DNA of 64,000 nt from Variovorax sp. PCZ-1 (GCF_018413605.1 NZ_JAHCDN010000001.1:1178001-1242000), one strand, 5' to 3'. Shown: positions 1-9,733, counted from the first letter of the stretch. The notes: generated by a model from the letters alone, not told the origin. A program made the numbers and translations.

Positions 1-992
1 GTGTGCAATCACTCAATCTATTGCACCCAGACGACCGCGCCCTGGCACTGATGCGGCGCAAGCAAATGATCGCTGGCGATCCAGACCGAACCGTGGTGCT
101 GCGCACCATCACGCCGCCTTCCCAGAAGCTCACGCCTGAAAGCAAAATTGGTTGGGTGCGACTGCATGGCTCCATGATGGAGTGGGATGGGCGCTGGGGT
201 GTGTTGGTCTTTTTGACAGACATCACAGAAATGCGTGAATCCCAAGAGAAGATGCGCAAATCATTAGCGCAAGAAAAAGAGCTGGGCGATCTCAAGACGC
301 GCTTTGTTTCCATGGCTTCGCATGAATTTCGCACCCCATTGGCCACCATTCAAACCAGCTCCGAACTGCTAGAGCACTACAACGAACGCCTCTCTGCAGA
401 GGAGCGCGCAGATGCCGTGGCAGATATTCAGCGCGCCGTTCAGCGTATGCAGAGCATGATGGATAGCTTTCTCGCTTTTGGTCGAATGGATGCAGGTATC
501 ACCGCTTTCGCTCCAACCGCCACCTCCGTGCTCAGCTGTTTACAAGGCTTTGTGCAAGAGACGCGCGCCGCCCAGCCACGGCAATACGCCGTTTCCATCT
601 ACCTAGAGCCGCCTCTGGATGGGCATACCAAGCTCATGCTCGATCAAACCCTGCTAGGCCAGATGGTGATGAATCTGATCACCAATGCATGCAAGTATTC
701 CTCTGCCGATTCGCAAGTGCAGATGCGGGTGGCGCAGCGCAGGAGCGAAGAAGGTATTTTCTTGCTGATCAGCGTGCGAGATCAAGGCATAGGCATCCCT
801 GAGAAAGAGTTGCCGCGTCTCTTTGAAAGCTTCTATCGCGCCTCCAATACCGCCACCATTCCCGGCACAGGGCTCGGCCTTGCAATCGTCGATCGCGCTG
901 CCAGGGCCCATGGCGGTAGCGTGCATGTCAAAAGCGCGCTTGGGCAGGGCGCACTCTTCTCCTTGCTTTTACCTTGGGTTCAAGCAGTCTGA
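1..992 (+). CDS. PAS-containing sensor histidine kinase, 5' end missing
   Basis: The gene is cut by the left edge, because the visible protein begins in the middle of a PAS fold (LHPDDRA, then a PAC-like segment ending VLVFLTDITE). HisKA follows with the H-box FVSMASHEFRTPLATI; its His is near visible residue 107 and would be autophosphorylated. The HATPase domain shows the N-box MNLITNACKYS, G1 DQGIGIPEKELPRLFESF and G2 GTGLGLAIV. No transmembrane segment is visible, but the N-terminus is lost. The apparent start near base 3 is only the first in-frame start-like codon, not a credible start. The cognate response regulator must lie outside the window. The gene converges on the thioesterase-like gene at 1052. 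Confidence 0.9.
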   Translation, partial: VQSLNLLHPDDRALALMRRKQMIAGDPDRTVVLRTITPPSQKLTPESKIGWVRLHGSMMEWDGRWGVLVFLTDITEMRESQEKMRKSLAQEKELGDLKTRFVSMASHEFRTPLATIQTSSELLEHYNERLSAEERADAVADIQRAVQRMQSMMDSFLAFGRMDAGITAFAPTATSVLSCLQGFVQETRAAQPRQYAVSIYLEPPLDGHTKLMLDQTLLGQMVMNLITNACKYSSADSQVQMRVAQRRSEEGIFLLISVRDQGIGIPEKELPRLFESFYRASNTATIPGTGLGLAIVDRAARAHGGSVHVKSALGQGALFSLLLPWVQAV

Positions 993-1005
993 TGTCTTGT
1001 GTGTG

Positions 1006-1045
1006 ATCTGCTGGGTTGGCATGCGAAGCTGCCCACCCAGCAGAT
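1006..1045. terminator. Stem-loop between convergent genes
   Basis: A 15-bp inverted repeat with one mismatch (ATCTGCTGGGT at 1006-1016, ACCCAGCAGAT at 1035-1045) encloses a short loop just after the kinase stop and before the end of the convergent gene. There is no clear U-tract on either strand, so it may be a mRNA 3'-end stem-loop rather than a classic intrinsic terminator. Confidence 0.45.
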
Positions 1046-1051
1046 GCCAGA

Positions 1052-1573
1052 TCAATGCACCCAGTCGCAAGAGCTCATCTCATAAGCGCGTACTTTTTTG
1101 AGAATAGGCTCAGGCAAACGTTGAATCCGTTTGTCATGCGATGCAAACACGATCTGCTGATAGCCCTGCGATACTGGCTTGCCGTCCACAAGGAAGCGGA
1201 AGAGCAGATACAGCGAGCAGGATTTCACATCGAAAGTGTTGAGCTCGCACTGAATGGTTTGAAACGGAAAGGTTTCTTGTAGGTACTCTTGGTGTGCACG
1301 CTTGGTTATTAATACACCTTGGGTTTGCAGCAAGTCTTGGGCAATGCACTGGTGCAGCCAACGCTCACGACAAATACCCTGCCACTCAAAATAGCGCGCA
1401 AAGTATGTATTGCCATATGCGTTCGATTCTTTCAGATAGATATCAATATTGTGATGAAAGGTCTGAATACCTATTTGCCGGCTAGGTACGATGATTTGCT
1501 CTGCACTCCCGCTGGGAAAGCTCGGTTGAATCTGCACGTTGATAAGTTCGGGGGAGGTATTGCTGTGTAGCAT
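1052..1573 (-). CDS. Hot-dog fold thioesterase-like protein
   Basis: The protein has 173 residues when started at ATG 1573, which has AAGGAA seven bases upstream. An in-frame start at 1633 would add 20 residues but has no ribosome-binding site. The segment ESNAYGNTYFARYFEWQGICRE (quoted in part: AYGNTYFARYFEWQG) resembles the D-x-x-G-N-x-Y-F helix region of 4HBT acyl-CoA or enediyne-type thioesterases. The usual Asp of the DxxGHV motif is replaced here (ESNAYGN), so catalysis is uncertain. It lies downstream of the CqsS-like kinase on the same strand, about 190 bases away, across a hairpin region. A role in making or removing an acyl signal is an inference only. Substrate unknown. Confidence 0.65.
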   Translation of the reverse strand: MLHSNTSPELINVQIQPSFPSGSAEQIIVPSRQIGIQTFHHNIDIYLKESNAYGNTYFARYFEWQGICRERWLHQCIAQDLLQTQGVLITKRAHQEYLQETFPFQTIQCELNTFDVKSCSLYLLFRFLVDGKPVSQGYQQIVFASHDKRIQRLPEPILKKVRAYEMSSCDWVH

Positions 1574-1654
1574 GTTGATTTCCTTGAAAGTTGAGATGGA
1601 CCGTTGTAGCGGCCCGGCGTATTTGCTCGTCATGGAGCATTTCCAAGGCAGTGC

Positions 1655-1720
1655 CCAGCATTTGAGGCGCGACGCTCTATCTTGCTAAGCATGAAGAAAG
1701 CGATAGACCGCAAATGCTGG
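1655..1720. other. Two-tier inverted repeat between kinase and thioesterase genes
   Basis: CCAGCATTTG at 1655-1664 pairs perfectly with CAAATGCTGG at 1711-1720, and an inner CTATC (1677-1681) pairs with GATAG (1702-1706). The 66-base structure sits between the kinase stop at 1766 and the thioesterase start at 1573, both on the minus strand. No U-tract follows. It could be a transcript-processing or attenuation structure, or a MITE-like remnant. Confidence 0.4.
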
Positions 1721-1765
1721 ATTCGGCCCTGAAACTGGTGTGAGTAGGCCGCATAGCGCAGCCGC

Positions 1766-3199
1766 TCAGGTGGTGCTCAGGCTCTCGGGCCGATCTGGCG
1801 AAGGCAGCGACAGAGCAGTTGTTGGTATGGATACGGTGAAGGTCGTGTATTCGCCTTCGACCGAGTCGCAGCGGATCTGCCCGCCGCATGCTTTGATGAC
1901 ACGTTGGCAAAAGGCCAAACCTACGCCTGCACCGGCTGATTGTTTGGTGCTGTAGTAGGTATCAAAAATACGTTTGATCACAGCTTTAGGAATGCCGCTA
2001 GCGGTATCGGTGACAGTCAGCAAGCCGGTTTGAGCTTCGTGTTCCACCTGGATATACAGCTCACCTTTTTCAGCAGCTTTCATCGCGTACAAAGAGTTTT
2101 TTATCATATTAGACAGCACGAAAATCATCAACGCCTGTGAGCCTAGAAATGAAAAATCCTGTTTAACCGTGACATGCAGTTTTTTACGCTCCGAAGGCAA
2201 GAGTGGATAACCGTCTACTGCTTCTTGTACGCAGACCATCATCGATTGTGGTTTGAACTCACTCGTATCGATATGCTCCATCCGGGCAGATGCGAGTATC
2301 AAATCAATCACTTTGTTGGTGCGATCCACCTGTTGAACAATTTTTTCGCACATGGTTTCCAAAGCGCGATGCGAAGCCATGCCTGCTTCATTTGCGTTGC
2401 TAGCGCCTAGCCTCGCTTGTTGGGTCTGTGATTGTTGCAACTCGTGCATCAAATGGGGCAGTTGCGCTGCGGCATGGCTGGCCTGCATACGAATCGTGGC
2501 CAAAGGTGTACGCAACTCGTGAGCGATGGTGGCGGCTGCTGCAAATGGACTCAGTAAATCATGGCGAATGACCACATAGCTCATCAAGCACAGATTGATG
2601 GCAATGAACACGACACCCGGTGGGTAAAACTCTACGCCATAGTTGCATAAATAATCCACAGCCGCGGGCATGTAAAGCAATGCCGCAGCCAAGAAAATAC
2701 GCCATTTGTTGCGCTGGGCTAGAGGCGCAGTCTTGTAGCGCTGATACGCAATCACGAACACACGCAAAGCCAACACTGCTGTCTGCAGAACATGCACAAC
2801 ATGCAAAGCACCTGCCTTCGGATAATAGCCCCAAAAATAGGTGTAGTGCCCATCCACAAACAGATTGCCAAAAGGCACAAAGGCTGCCAACACCGCAGCT
2901 AAACCATAAGAGCAATAAATCCAAGGCTGCTCTGATCTTTGAGAGCAGATTTCTGCTGAGAAGTGATACATCGTTGTCGGTAAGAAAACGATCATCAAAT
3001 AACCAAAGCGAATGATGCTGTCGGCGATAGCCGCATCGGAAACGGTATAGAGCACTGCCCAGCTGCTGTGCCAAAAGAAAGTTGTGGTGCAGAACAGAAA
3101 GAAGCTCGCTGTCACTCTGCTCAATCCTTTCGCAGCCAGCACATAAAAGCCAAAGGCAATGAACAGGCCAGAAACCAAGGCTGGGAGAAGCGAGTACAT
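1766..3199 (-). CDS. Membrane sensor histidine kinase, CqsS/LuxN-like architecture
   Basis: This 477-residue protein begins with a hydrophobic region of about seven predicted membrane segments (residues 1-215, starting MYSLLPALVSGLFIAFGFYV). HisKA follows with AAATIAHELRTPLATIRMQA, then an HATPase domain (LSNMIKNSLYAMKAAEKG, TDTASGIPKAVIKRIFDTYY, GAGVGLAFCQRVIKACGG). The layout of a 7TM-type sensor directly joined to a kinase core, and the H-box context, resemble CqsS/LuxN quorum-sensing kinases; the ligand is unknown. There is no receiver domain and no adjacent response regulator. It lies just downstream of the acnB terminator, so it probably has its own promoter in 3200-3335. Confidence 0.8.
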   Translation of the reverse strand: MYSLLPALVSGLFIAFGFYVLAAKGLSRVTASFFLFCTTTFFWHSSWAVLYTVSDAAIADSIIRFGYLMIVFLPTTMYHFSAEICSQRSEQPWIYCSYGLAAVLAAFVPFGNLFVDGHYTYFWGYYPKAGALHVVHVLQTAVLALRVFVIAYQRYKTAPLAQRNKWRIFLAAALLYMPAAVDYLCNYGVEFYPPGVVFIAINLCLMSYVVIRHDLLSPFAAAATIAHELRTPLATIRMQASHAAAQLPHLMHELQQSQTQQARLGASNANEAGMASHRALETMCEKIVQQVDRTNKVIDLILASARMEHIDTSEFKPQSMMVCVQEAVDGYPLLPSERKKLHVTVKQDFSFLGSQALMIFVLSNMIKNSLYAMKAAEKGELYIQVEHEAQTGLLTVTDTASGIPKAVIKRIFDTYYSTKQSAGAGVGLAFCQRVIKACGGQIRCDSVEGEYTTFTVSIPTTALSLPSPDRPESLSTT

Positions 3200-3337
3200 G
3201 TTGGGGTGGGTTGTAAATACTGCAATGCACTGTAGCTATTCGCAGAGAAATGCAAGCCCAGCCCCCGGTAATTCTGACAGTCAGAGTGAAAAACAACACT
3301 CGCAAACAGACGCAAGCTGAATCGATCGGCCGCAATA

Positions 3338-3368
3338 AAAAAACGGCTCCGAGGAGCCGTTTTTTTTA
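3338..3368 (-). terminator. Rho-independent terminator of acnB
   Basis: AACGGCTCC and GGAGCCGTT form a tight GC-rich stem with a GA loop (3342-3361). Long A and T tracts on both sides would let it work in both orientations. It lies about 95 bases downstream of the acnB stop codon. Confidence 0.85.
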
Positions 3369-3384
3369 GTGAAATCAGCAGTTT

Positions 3385-3427
3385 GTGGGCATAGAATCTG
3401 CGCGAAGTGCTATCTAATTAATAGTGC
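3385..3427. repeat. Palindromic repeat copy 1, downstream of acnB
   Basis: The core reads GGCATAGAATCTGCGCGAAG followed by TGCTATCTAATTAATAGTGC. It is non-coding here, between the acnB stop and its terminator. It belongs to the dispersed family described in the findings. Confidence 0.8.
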
Positions 3428-3461
3428 CGCACTCCACGCAAATCGAGGGTCTGCGATGGCC

Positions 3462-6077
3462 TTACAAGGCCACAGCATCCGCTGCTTCTTTGTACTCGCT
3501 GATCTGATCGAAGTTGAGGTACTTGTAGATCTTGCTGCCGTCTTGGTTGATCACACCGATGTCAGCCAAGTATTCGGCTTTCGTCGGGATGCGGCCTAGT
3601 TTGGAGCAGATGGCGGAGAGTTCGGCTGATCCCAAATACACGTTGGTGTTTTTGCCGAGGCGGTTGGGGAAGTTGCGGGTGGATGTGGACATTACTGTTG
3701 CGCCTTCTTTCACCTGCGCTTGGTTGCCCATGCACAAGCTGCAGCCGGGCATTTCCATGCGGGCGCCGGCGTTGCCGAAGACACCGTAGTGGCCTTCTTC
3801 GGTGAGTTGCTGTGCGTCCATCTTGGTGGGCGGGGCCATCCAGAGTTTGACGGGGATGTCTCGCTTGCCTTCCAAGAGTTTGGAGGCGGCGCGGAAGTGG
3901 CCGATGTTGGTCATGCAGCTTCCGATGAAGACTTCATCGATCTTGTTGCCTGCAACGTCGCTCAGAGTCTTCGCGTCATCAGGATCGTTCGGGCAGCAGA
4001 CGATGGGCTCAGTGATTTCGGCCAAATCAATCTCGATGATGGCGGCGTATTCTGCGTCTGTATCGCCTTTCAAGAGGTTGGGGTTGGCGAGCCACTTTTC
4101 CATTTCCTTGATGCGGCGGCCGATGGTGCGGGCATCTTGGTAGCCTTGGGCGATCATGTTCTTCAGGAGCACGATGTTGGAGTTGATGTACTCGATGATG
4201 GGCTCTTTGTTGAGAGCAATCGTGCAACCTGCTGCGGAGCGCTCGGCGGATGCGTCAGACAATTCAAACGCTTGCTCAACCTTCAAATCTGGCAAACCTT
4301 CGATTTCCAAGATGCGGCCAGAGAAGATGTTTTTCTTGCCTGCTTTTGCCACGGTGAGGTGCCCCGCTTTGATGGCATACAGAGGAATCGCGTGCACGAG
4401 ATCGCGCAGGGTGACGCCAGGCTGCATTTGGCCTTTGAAGCGCACCAAGACGCTCTCAGGCATGTCCAGAGGCATCACGCCTGTGGCCGCGCCGAAAGCA
4501 ACCAGCCCAGAGCCTGCGGGGAAGCTGATGCCGATGGGGAAGCGCGTGTGGCTGTCGCCGCCTGTGCCCACGGTGTCGGGCAGGAGCATGCGGTTGAGCC
4601 AGCTGTGAATGATGCCGTCGCCGGGCTTCAAACTGATGCCGCCGCGATTGGAGATGAAGTTGGGCAGCTCGTGGTGCATCTTCACGTCAACGGGCTTGGG
4701 GTAAGCGGCGGTGTGGCAGAAGGATTGCATGACGAGATCGGAGGAGAAGCCCAAGCAGGCGAGGTCTTTCAACTCATCGCGAGTCATCGGGCCTGTGGTG
4801 TCTTGTGAACCCACGGAAGTCATCTTTGGCTCGCAGTACGTGCCTGGCAACACGCCTTGGCCTTCTGGCAAACCGCATGCGCGGCCCACCATTTTTTGAG
4901 CGAGAGTGAAGCCTTTGGCTTTGGATTCAGGCGCTTGTGGCAAGCGGAAGAGGGTGGATGGCGGCAAGCCAAGTGCTTCGCGCGCCTTAGCGGTGAGGCC
5001 GCGGCCAATGATCAGCGGGATACGGCCGCCAGCGCGCACTTCATCAAACAGCACTTCGCTTTTGACTTTGAACTCGGCTATGACTTGGCCATTTTTGATG
5101 GCTTTGCCTGCATAGGGGCACAGCTCAACTTCATCACCAAGATTCATCTGGCTCACATCGAGCTCAATCGGCAGCGAGCCGGAATCTTCCATGGTGTTAT
5201 AGAAAATCGGTGCGATTTTGGAACCGAGGCAGACGCCACCGTTGCGCTTGTTGGGGATGTACGGAATGTCGTCACCCGTCCACCAGAGCACGCTGTTGGT
5301 GGCGGATTTGCGGGATGAGCCTGTGCCAACCACATCGCCTACATAGGCGACGACTGCGCCAGCGGCTTTGGCTTTCGCAACCAAATCGTTGATAAGCTTC
5401 ACAGGGCCGCGCTTGCCGTCTTCCTCGGGCACGAAAGGCGCGCCATCACGTTTGTTTTTCAGCATCGCGAGTGCGTGCAATGGAATGTCTGGTCGGCTCC
5501 ATGCGTCAGGTGCGGGAGAGAGATCATCGGTGTTCGTCTCGCCGGGCACTTTGAAGATCATGAGCTTGATGCTTTGCGGCACTTCGGGGCGGCTGGTGAA
5601 CCACTCGGCATCGGCCCAGCTTTGCATCACAGCTTTGGCATTGGCATTGCCTTTCTCAGCCTTTTCTTTCACGTCGTGGAACTGATCGAACATCAGCAAG
5701 GTTTTCTTCAAACCTTCGGCAGCCACTGCGCCGCAATCTGCGTCATCGAGCAGCTCGATCAGCGGGGTGAGGTTGTAGCCGCCAAGCATGGTGCCAAGCA
5801 ATTCGGTTGCTTTCGCACGGCTGATGAGGCTGCATTTTTCTTTGCCGAGTGCAACTGCAGCCAGATACGATGCTTTGACTTTTGCTGCGTCGTCCACACC
5901 AGCAGGTACGCGGTGCGCGATCATCTCGACCAGCGCTTCGCCTTCGCCGGCGGTAGGGTTCTTCAGTTGCTCAATGAGCTCGCCAGTTTGCTTGGCCGTC
6001 AACGGAAGAGGGCTGATGCCCAGAGCGGCGCGTTCGGCGACGTGGGCTTGGTAGGTGGTGAGGAAGGCAGATGCCAT
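3462..6077 (-). CDS. acnB: Aconitate hydratase B
   Basis: This is the TCA-cycle enzyme interconverting citrate and isocitrate through a cytosolic [4Fe-4S] cluster. At 871 residues it has the usual AcnB length, with an N-terminal HEAT-like domain and the swivel domain before the catalytic domains, as in AcnB rather than AcnA. Cluster ligands are visible as [14 protein letters not shown] and [14 protein letters not shown]. The phrase [20 protein letters not shown] is typical of AcnB. ATG at 6077 is preceded by GGAGAA. Mitochondrial-type AcnA homologues differ in domain order. AcnB is known to respond to oxidative loss of the cluster. It heads a run of minus-strand metabolic genes beginning at mdh. 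Confidence 0.97.
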   Translation of the reverse strand: MASAFLTTYQAHVAERAALGISPLPLTAKQTGELIEQLKNPTAGEGEALVEMIAHRVPAGVDDAAKVKASYLAAVALGKEKCSLISRAKATELLGTMLGGYNLTPLIELLDDADCGAVAAEGLKKTLLMFDQFHDVKEKAEKGNANAKAVMQSWADAEWFTSRPEVPQSIKLMIFKVPGETNTDDLSPAPDAWSRPDIPLHALAMLKNKRDGAPFVPEEDGKRGPVKLINDLVAKAKAAGAVVAYVGDVVGTGSSRKSATNSVLWWTGDDIPYIPNKRNGGVCLGSKIAPIFYNTMEDSGSLPIELDVSQMNLGDEVELCPYAGKAIKNGQVIAEFKVKSEVLFDEVRAGGRIPLIIGRGLTAKAREALGLPPSTLFRLPQAPESKAKGFTLAQKMVGRACGLPEGQGVLPGTYCEPKMTSVGSQDTTGPMTRDELKDLACLGFSSDLVMQSFCHTAAYPKPVDVKMHHELPNFISNRGGISLKPGDGIIHSWLNRMLLPDTVGTGGDSHTRFPIGISFPAGSGLVAFGAATGVMPLDMPESVLVRFKGQMQPGVTLRDLVHAIPLYAIKAGHLTVAKAGKKNIFSGRILEIEGLPDLKVEQAFELSDASAERSAAGCTIALNKEPIIEYINSNIVLLKNMIAQGYQDARTIGRRIKEMEKWLANPNLLKGDTDAEYAAIIEIDLAEITEPIVCCPNDPDDAKTLSDVAGNKIDEVFIGSCMTNIGHFRAASKLLEGKRDIPVKLWMAPPTKMDAQQLTEEGHYGVFGNAGARMEMPGCSLCMGNQAQVKEGATVMSTSTRNFPNRLGKNTNVYLGSAELSAICSKLGRIPTKAEYLADIGVINQDGSKIYKYLNFDQISEYKEAADAVAL

Positions 6078-6104
6078 GAAGTTCTCCTAGGGATCAAAAA
6101 AAGT

Positions 6105-6614
6105 TTATTTGGGTGCTGGTGCATCCAACACGCTGATTTGGGGATTGAGCTTTAATTGCTCGGCTGTGCGAACCTGATCGGGATTGGCGCATTCGTCAGC
6201 AAGGCGTTTACCCAATTTTTGACTCATCAGCATCGACTTGTTCGCCAATTGAAGCCACAGCGCGCCGCGCTTGGGATCTTCGAGCCGAATGGCACCGGTG
6301 CGGCTTTGCACAGGATGCATGCTAAACCGATAGCCTTTGGTCGTCACGACGAAAAATCCCTCGCGTTTGGATGGCGTGACTGTCACGCTTGTACCCAGCT
6401 CGCATTTGATCTCACCCGTATGAACGATTTTGGCAATCGCCAAATCCGTCTCATCGAGCTTGATAGAAGGATCATCGTCAATCGGCGTGACTTCTTCAAC
6501 GGCTTTTTGCGCGGAAGGGGCAAGCTTGGCAGCAGGTTTTTTAGCAGCGGGAGCGGTTTGTGCCCAAAGGTTGTTGGACAGCAAGATTGCAAATGAAATC
6601 AAGAGAATTTTCAT
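6105..6614 (-). CDS. Small exported hypothetical protein
   Basis: The protein has 169 residues. A clear signal peptide (MKILLISFAILLSNNLWAQ) is followed by an Ala/Pro/Lys-rich linker and a compact domain with one pair of cysteines (CELG near residue 75, DECANPD near residue 140) that could form a disulfide. The core (VTVTPSKREGFFVVTTKGYRF) resembles hypothetical proteins I associate with this position in Comamonadaceae; no enzyme motif is visible. It is 27 bases upstream of acnB in the map and may be co-transcribed from the lyase gene. Confidence 0.75.
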   Translation of the reverse strand: MKILLISFAILLSNNLWAQTAPAAKKPAAKLAPSAQKAVEEVTPIDDDPSIKLDETDLAIAKIVHTGEIKCELGTSVTVTPSKREGFFVVTTKGYRFSMHPVQSRTGAIRLEDPKRGALWLQLANKSMLMSQKLGKRLADECANPDQVRTAEQLKLNPQISVLDAPAPK

Positions 6615-6621
6615 GGCTAGG

Positions 6622-7653
6622 CTACTTCAATGTTGCAGGTTGTGAGGGGTGATCGAACCAAGCGAGCACTTGATTCGAGAGGGCGGCTCCCGTGCGGTGA
6701 GCTCGCTCCAGCAATTGGTAATAGTAGCGATAACTGGCTCTGTCGTGTAACTGGCCATTAAAACTGGCCGGAGCCCAAGCGTTTTCTGCGCCAAGTGATA
6801 CGATTTGTGTAGCGTCATCAATCTCCTGCGCATCGGGTGCAAAAGCTTGCAAAATCGGGCGCACTTGGCTCGGATGAATGCTCCACATCCGGGTGTAGCC
6901 CAATTGCTGACTGGCTTGCGTGGCGGCTGCTTGCATCTTGGCAGTGTCTGCAAACTCCGTGACGACGCAATGACTGGGCACTTTGCCATGCGCGTGGCAG
7001 GCTGCTGCGATTTCTAGCTTCGCGCGGGTGACGAGTGGATGTGTGAATTGGCCTTGTGCCGTCATTGCGCTGGCCGGAATCGCGCCGCCGTGGCTGGAGA
7101 CGAAATCCATCAGGCCAAAGCTGATGCTTTGCACGCGGGGGTGGGCGGCTATTTCAAAGGCTTTAGAGACGGCAGCGCTGGATTCGATCAGCACATGAAG
7201 CGGCAGCTTGGCGCCGCCTGCAGCATCGATCGCTTTGGTAGCGACATCGATATCCGCGGCTCTTTCCACTTTCGGAATCATCACATACGCCAGATGCTTG
7301 GCGGCACCACCGACGATGATGCGTACATCATTCGCAAACGCTGCATGATCAATCGCATGCACACGTACGCCGATTCTGGGTGCTACATTATTGATAGCAC
7401 TTTGCGCAGGTTCTATGCCGTCTAGAAGCACTTTAAGCACTAAATTTGCATGCTCAAGCTCCTGCCCAGCAGGCGCGCCATCTTCACAATCCAGCGTCAC
7501 ATCCATCACGCAAGCGCCGAATTCTTCGATGAGCTCGGCTTGCAGTGCGAGTGATTTTTTCATGCGAGCTTCCACGCCGCAGTAATGATCAACCACAGGA
7601 AGCTGGAAGCTAGCTGCCTGTGAGCCGAGGAGTACTTCGCGTGGATGAGTCAT
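6622..7653 (-). CDS. HpcH/HpaI-family CoA-ester lyase (CitE-like)
   Basis: This 343-residue TIM-barrel protein is related to the citrate lyase beta subunit and malyl-CoA lyases. The metal and substrate region DVTLDCEDGAP is visible, as are PKVERAADID and HVLIESSAAV, whose Glu is a typical Mg ligand. It sits between mdh and acnB, so a malyl- or citramalyl-CoA-type reaction feeding the TCA cycle is plausible but not proven. Residues near 76-92 (DGIEPAQSAINNVAP) are encoded by an in-frame copy of the palindromic repeat (7377-7425), lengthening a loop. Its stop lies 8 bases before the start of the small exported protein, so they are probably co-transcribed. Confidence 0.85.
   Translation of the reverse strand: MTHPREVLLGSQAASFQLPVVDHYCGVEARMKKSLALQAELIEEFGACVMDVTLDCEDGAPAGQELEHANLVLKVLLDGIEPAQSAINNVAPRIGVRVHAIDHAAFANDVRIIVGGAAKHLAYVMIPKVERAADIDVATKAIDAAGGAKLPLHVLIESSAAVSKAFEIAAHPRVQSISFGLMDFVSSHGGAIPASAMTAQGQFTHPLVTRAKLEIAAACHAHGKVPSHCVVTEFADTAKMQAAATQASQQLGYTRMWSIHPSQVRPILQAFAPDAQEIDDATQIVSLGAENAWAPASFNGQLHDRASYRYYYQLLERAHRTGAALSNQVLAWFDHPSQPATLK
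7377..7425. repeat. Palindromic repeat copy 2, in frame in the CitE-like gene
   Basis: GGTGCTACATTATTGATAGC followed by ACTTTGCGCAGGTTCTATGC. On the coding (minus) strand it reads GIEPAQSAINN, the same frame as most other coding copies. Confidence 0.8.
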
Positions 7654-7676
7654 GTGATCAAGCTCTGAAGTTCTTT

Positions 7677-7781
7677 TGAACGCAAAAGCCGCAAAAGTGA
7701 CTCAAAAGACGCAAAAAAGAAGTCCCTGATTTGGTTTTCATTTCTGCGTTTTCTGCGTATGTTTTGCGTCTTTTGCGTTCA
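7677..7781. repeat. GCAAAAGACGC inverted repeat, copy 1
   Basis: The flanks TGAACGCAAAAG and CTTTTGCGTTCA are inverted. The interior repeats GACGCAAAA-type and TTTTGCGTC-type units. It fills the gap between mdh and the lyase gene. It resembles the widely dispersed intergenic repeats built of CGCAGAGGACGCAGAG units in other bacteria, here in an A-rich version. Confidence 0.75.
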
Positions 7782-7807
7782 ATTCCATGAGCGCCAAGTT
7801 GCAATGA

Positions 7808-8794
7808 TCAAACCAAATGAGCCACGCCAGCTTGCTCGTCGGTCAGCTCTTTGAGCGTGATGTTGATGCGCTCTTGGCTGAATGCGTCAATCGCCAAGCC
7901 TTCAACGATCTTGTATTCGCCGCCTTCGCAGGTCACGGGGAAGCCAAACATCACGTCTTTTGGAATGCCGTATTCGCCATTGGATGGGATGCCCATCGTG
8001 ACCCATTTGCCATTCGTGCCCAGCGCCCAATCGCGCATGTGGTCAATCGCTGCATTCGCTGCGGAAGCTGCAGAAGACAGGCCACGCGCTGCAATGATGG
8101 CAGCGCCGCGCTTGCCCACGGTGGGCAAGAAGGTATCTGCATTCCAAACTTGATCGTTGATCATGTCTTTCACAGATGCGCCGCCAATGGTGGCAAAGCG
8201 GTAGTCAGCATACATCGTGGGCGAGTGGTTGCCCCAAACGCAGAGTTTCTGAATGTCGCCAACGGCTTTGCCGGTTTTGGCAGCGATTTGCGAAGCAGCG
8301 CGGTTGTGATCAAGGCGCAGCATGGCGGTGAAGTTCTTGCGCGGCAGATCGGGGGCGCTCTTCATGGCGATGTAGGCATTGGTGTTGGCGGGATTGCCAA
8401 CGACCAGCACTTTCACATTGCGCGAAGCGACGGCATTCAGTGCCTTGCCTTGTGCAGTGAAAATCGCGCCGTTGATGGAGAGCAGCTCTGCGCGCTCCAT
8501 GCCAGGGCCACGTGGGCGTGAGCCCACGAGCAGGGAGTAATCTGTGTCTTTGAACGCGGTCATTGGGTCAGAGTGGGCTTCCATGCCAGCGAGCAATGGG
8601 AAAGCGCAGTCTTCCAATTCCATCATTACGCCCTTGAGTGCGTTTTGTGCTTTCTCATCAGGGATTTCAAGCAATTGCAAAATCACAGGCTGATCTTTGC
8701 CCAGCATTTCGCCAGAGGCAATGCGGAACAACAAGGCATAGCCAATCTGGCCAGCAGCGCCTGTAACGGCTACGCGAACGGGTTTCTTGCTCAT
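7808..8794 (-). CDS. mdh: Malate dehydrogenase
   Basis: NAD-dependent oxidation of malate to oxaloacetate in the TCA cycle. The 328-residue length and motifs fit the cytosolic-type MDH of Burkholderiales: Rossmann loop [32 protein letters not shown], the catalytic region [11 protein letters not shown] and [13 protein letters not shown] containing the catalytic His. ATG at 8794 has AGGAG six bases upstream. It is divergent from a GntR regulator whose operator-like palindrome lies in the shared intergenic region, suggesting control with other TCA genes. Confidence 0.97.
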   Translation of the reverse strand: MSKKPVRVAVTGAAGQIGYALLFRIASGEMLGKDQPVILQLLEIPDEKAQNALKGVMMELEDCAFPLLAGMEAHSDPMTAFKDTDYSLLVGSRPRGPGMERAELLSINGAIFTAQGKALNAVASRNVKVLVVGNPANTNAYIAMKSAPDLPRKNFTAMLRLDHNRAASQIAAKTGKAVGDIQKLCVWGNHSPTMYADYRFATIGGASVKDMINDQVWNADTFLPTVGKRGAAIIAARGLSSAASAANAAIDHMRDWALGTNGKWVTMGIPSNGEYGIPKDVMFGFPVTCEGGEYKIVEGLAIDAFSQERINITLKELTDEQAGVAHLV

Positions 8795-8932
8795 GGGAGA
8801 CTCCTAATGTGAAGATGGGAAAAACGGAAAACTTCTGAATGAAACGGCTTGGTAACTCGGGGCCTTCAAACCGCTGTAGCAAAACCCCTAGAGTTTACCC
8901 TCGAAACTGCTTGGATGGCATTTTGTCTTATG

Positions 8933-8944
8933 TCTTATATAAGA
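8933..8944. promoter_or_regulatory. Putative GntR-family operator
   Basis: A perfect palindrome TCTTATATAAGA, with an extra GTCTTAT half-site immediately to its left, lies 22 bases before the GntR start codon and in the mdh/GntR divergent region. TCTTATATAAGA-type sites are what GntR proteins of this group are expected to bind. Autoregulation is an inference. Confidence 0.55.
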
Positions 8945-8965
8945 TAAACTCAAGGAAATTCAAGG

Positions 8966-9733
8966 ATGCCTTCCCCCATCATGGCCATTTCCCCCGAGAC
9001 GCTTGAAGCGCCTTCGTTCACCCCACTCTATAGCCAGATCAAAACCCTGATCTTGCAGAGCCTGCAAGCGGGCGAATGGAAACCGGGCGAGGCTATTCCG
9101 AGCGAAATGGATCTGGCCGCGCGCTACCGCGTGAGCCAAGGCACGGTGCGTAAAGCCATTGACGAGTTGGCTGCTGAAAATCTGGTGAATCGACGCCAAG
9201 GCAAGGGCACATTCGTAGCCACGCATAACGAGCAGCATGTGCAGTTTCGCTTCTTAAAGCTCGTGCCGGATAGCGGTGCGCCCGGCAGCGAAGGCCCCGC
9301 AGAGCGCGAAATTCTCGAATGCAAAAAGGCGCGCGCCAGCGCTGAAATCGCTAAGCTGCTGGCCTTGCGCACCGGTGATCCCGTGCTGCAAATTCGCCGT
9401 GTACTCGGCTTCAAAGGCGTGCCCACGATTTTGGAAGACATCTGGCTACCAGCCGCCGCCTTCAAAGGATTGACAGCCGAGCAACTGGCCAACTACCCTG
9501 GTCCCTCATATGCGTTGTTTGAAACCGAATACAACGTCCGCATGCTCCGAGCCGACGAGAAAATCCGTGCCTTGCCGGCATCTGTTGAGCAGAGTTTGCT
9601 ATTAAAAGTAGAGCAAGCGACGCCCTTGCTCTTCGTCGAGCGCGTGGCCTTCACGTATCGCGACACACCAATGGAGCTGCGCCGTGGCTATTACCGCACC
9701 GATACGCACCACTATTTCAATACACTGAATTGA
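8966..9733 (+). CDS. GntR-family regulator, HutC type
   Basis: The 255-residue protein has an N-terminal winged helix (PLYSQIKTLILQSLQAGEWK, then IPSEMDLAARYRVSQGTVRK and RRQGKGTFV) and a C-terminal UTRA effector-binding domain ending YYRTDTHHYFNTLN. In related genomes this gene precedes the succinate dehydrogenase operon; here the DUF1415 gene follows instead. Likely role: metabolite-responsive control of central carbon genes including mdh. A second start at 8981 (M6) is possible. Confidence 0.88.
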   Translation: MPSPIMAISPETLEAPSFTPLYSQIKTLILQSLQAGEWKPGEAIPSEMDLAARYRVSQGTVRKAIDELAAENLVNRRQGKGTFVATHNEQHVQFRFLKLVPDSGAPGSEGPAEREILECKKARASAEIAKLLALRTGDPVLQIRRVLGFKGVPTILEDIWLPAAAFKGLTAEQLANYPGPSYALFETEYNVRMLRADEKIRALPASVEQSLLLKVEQATPLLFVERVAFTYRDTPMELRRGYYRTDTHHYFNTLN

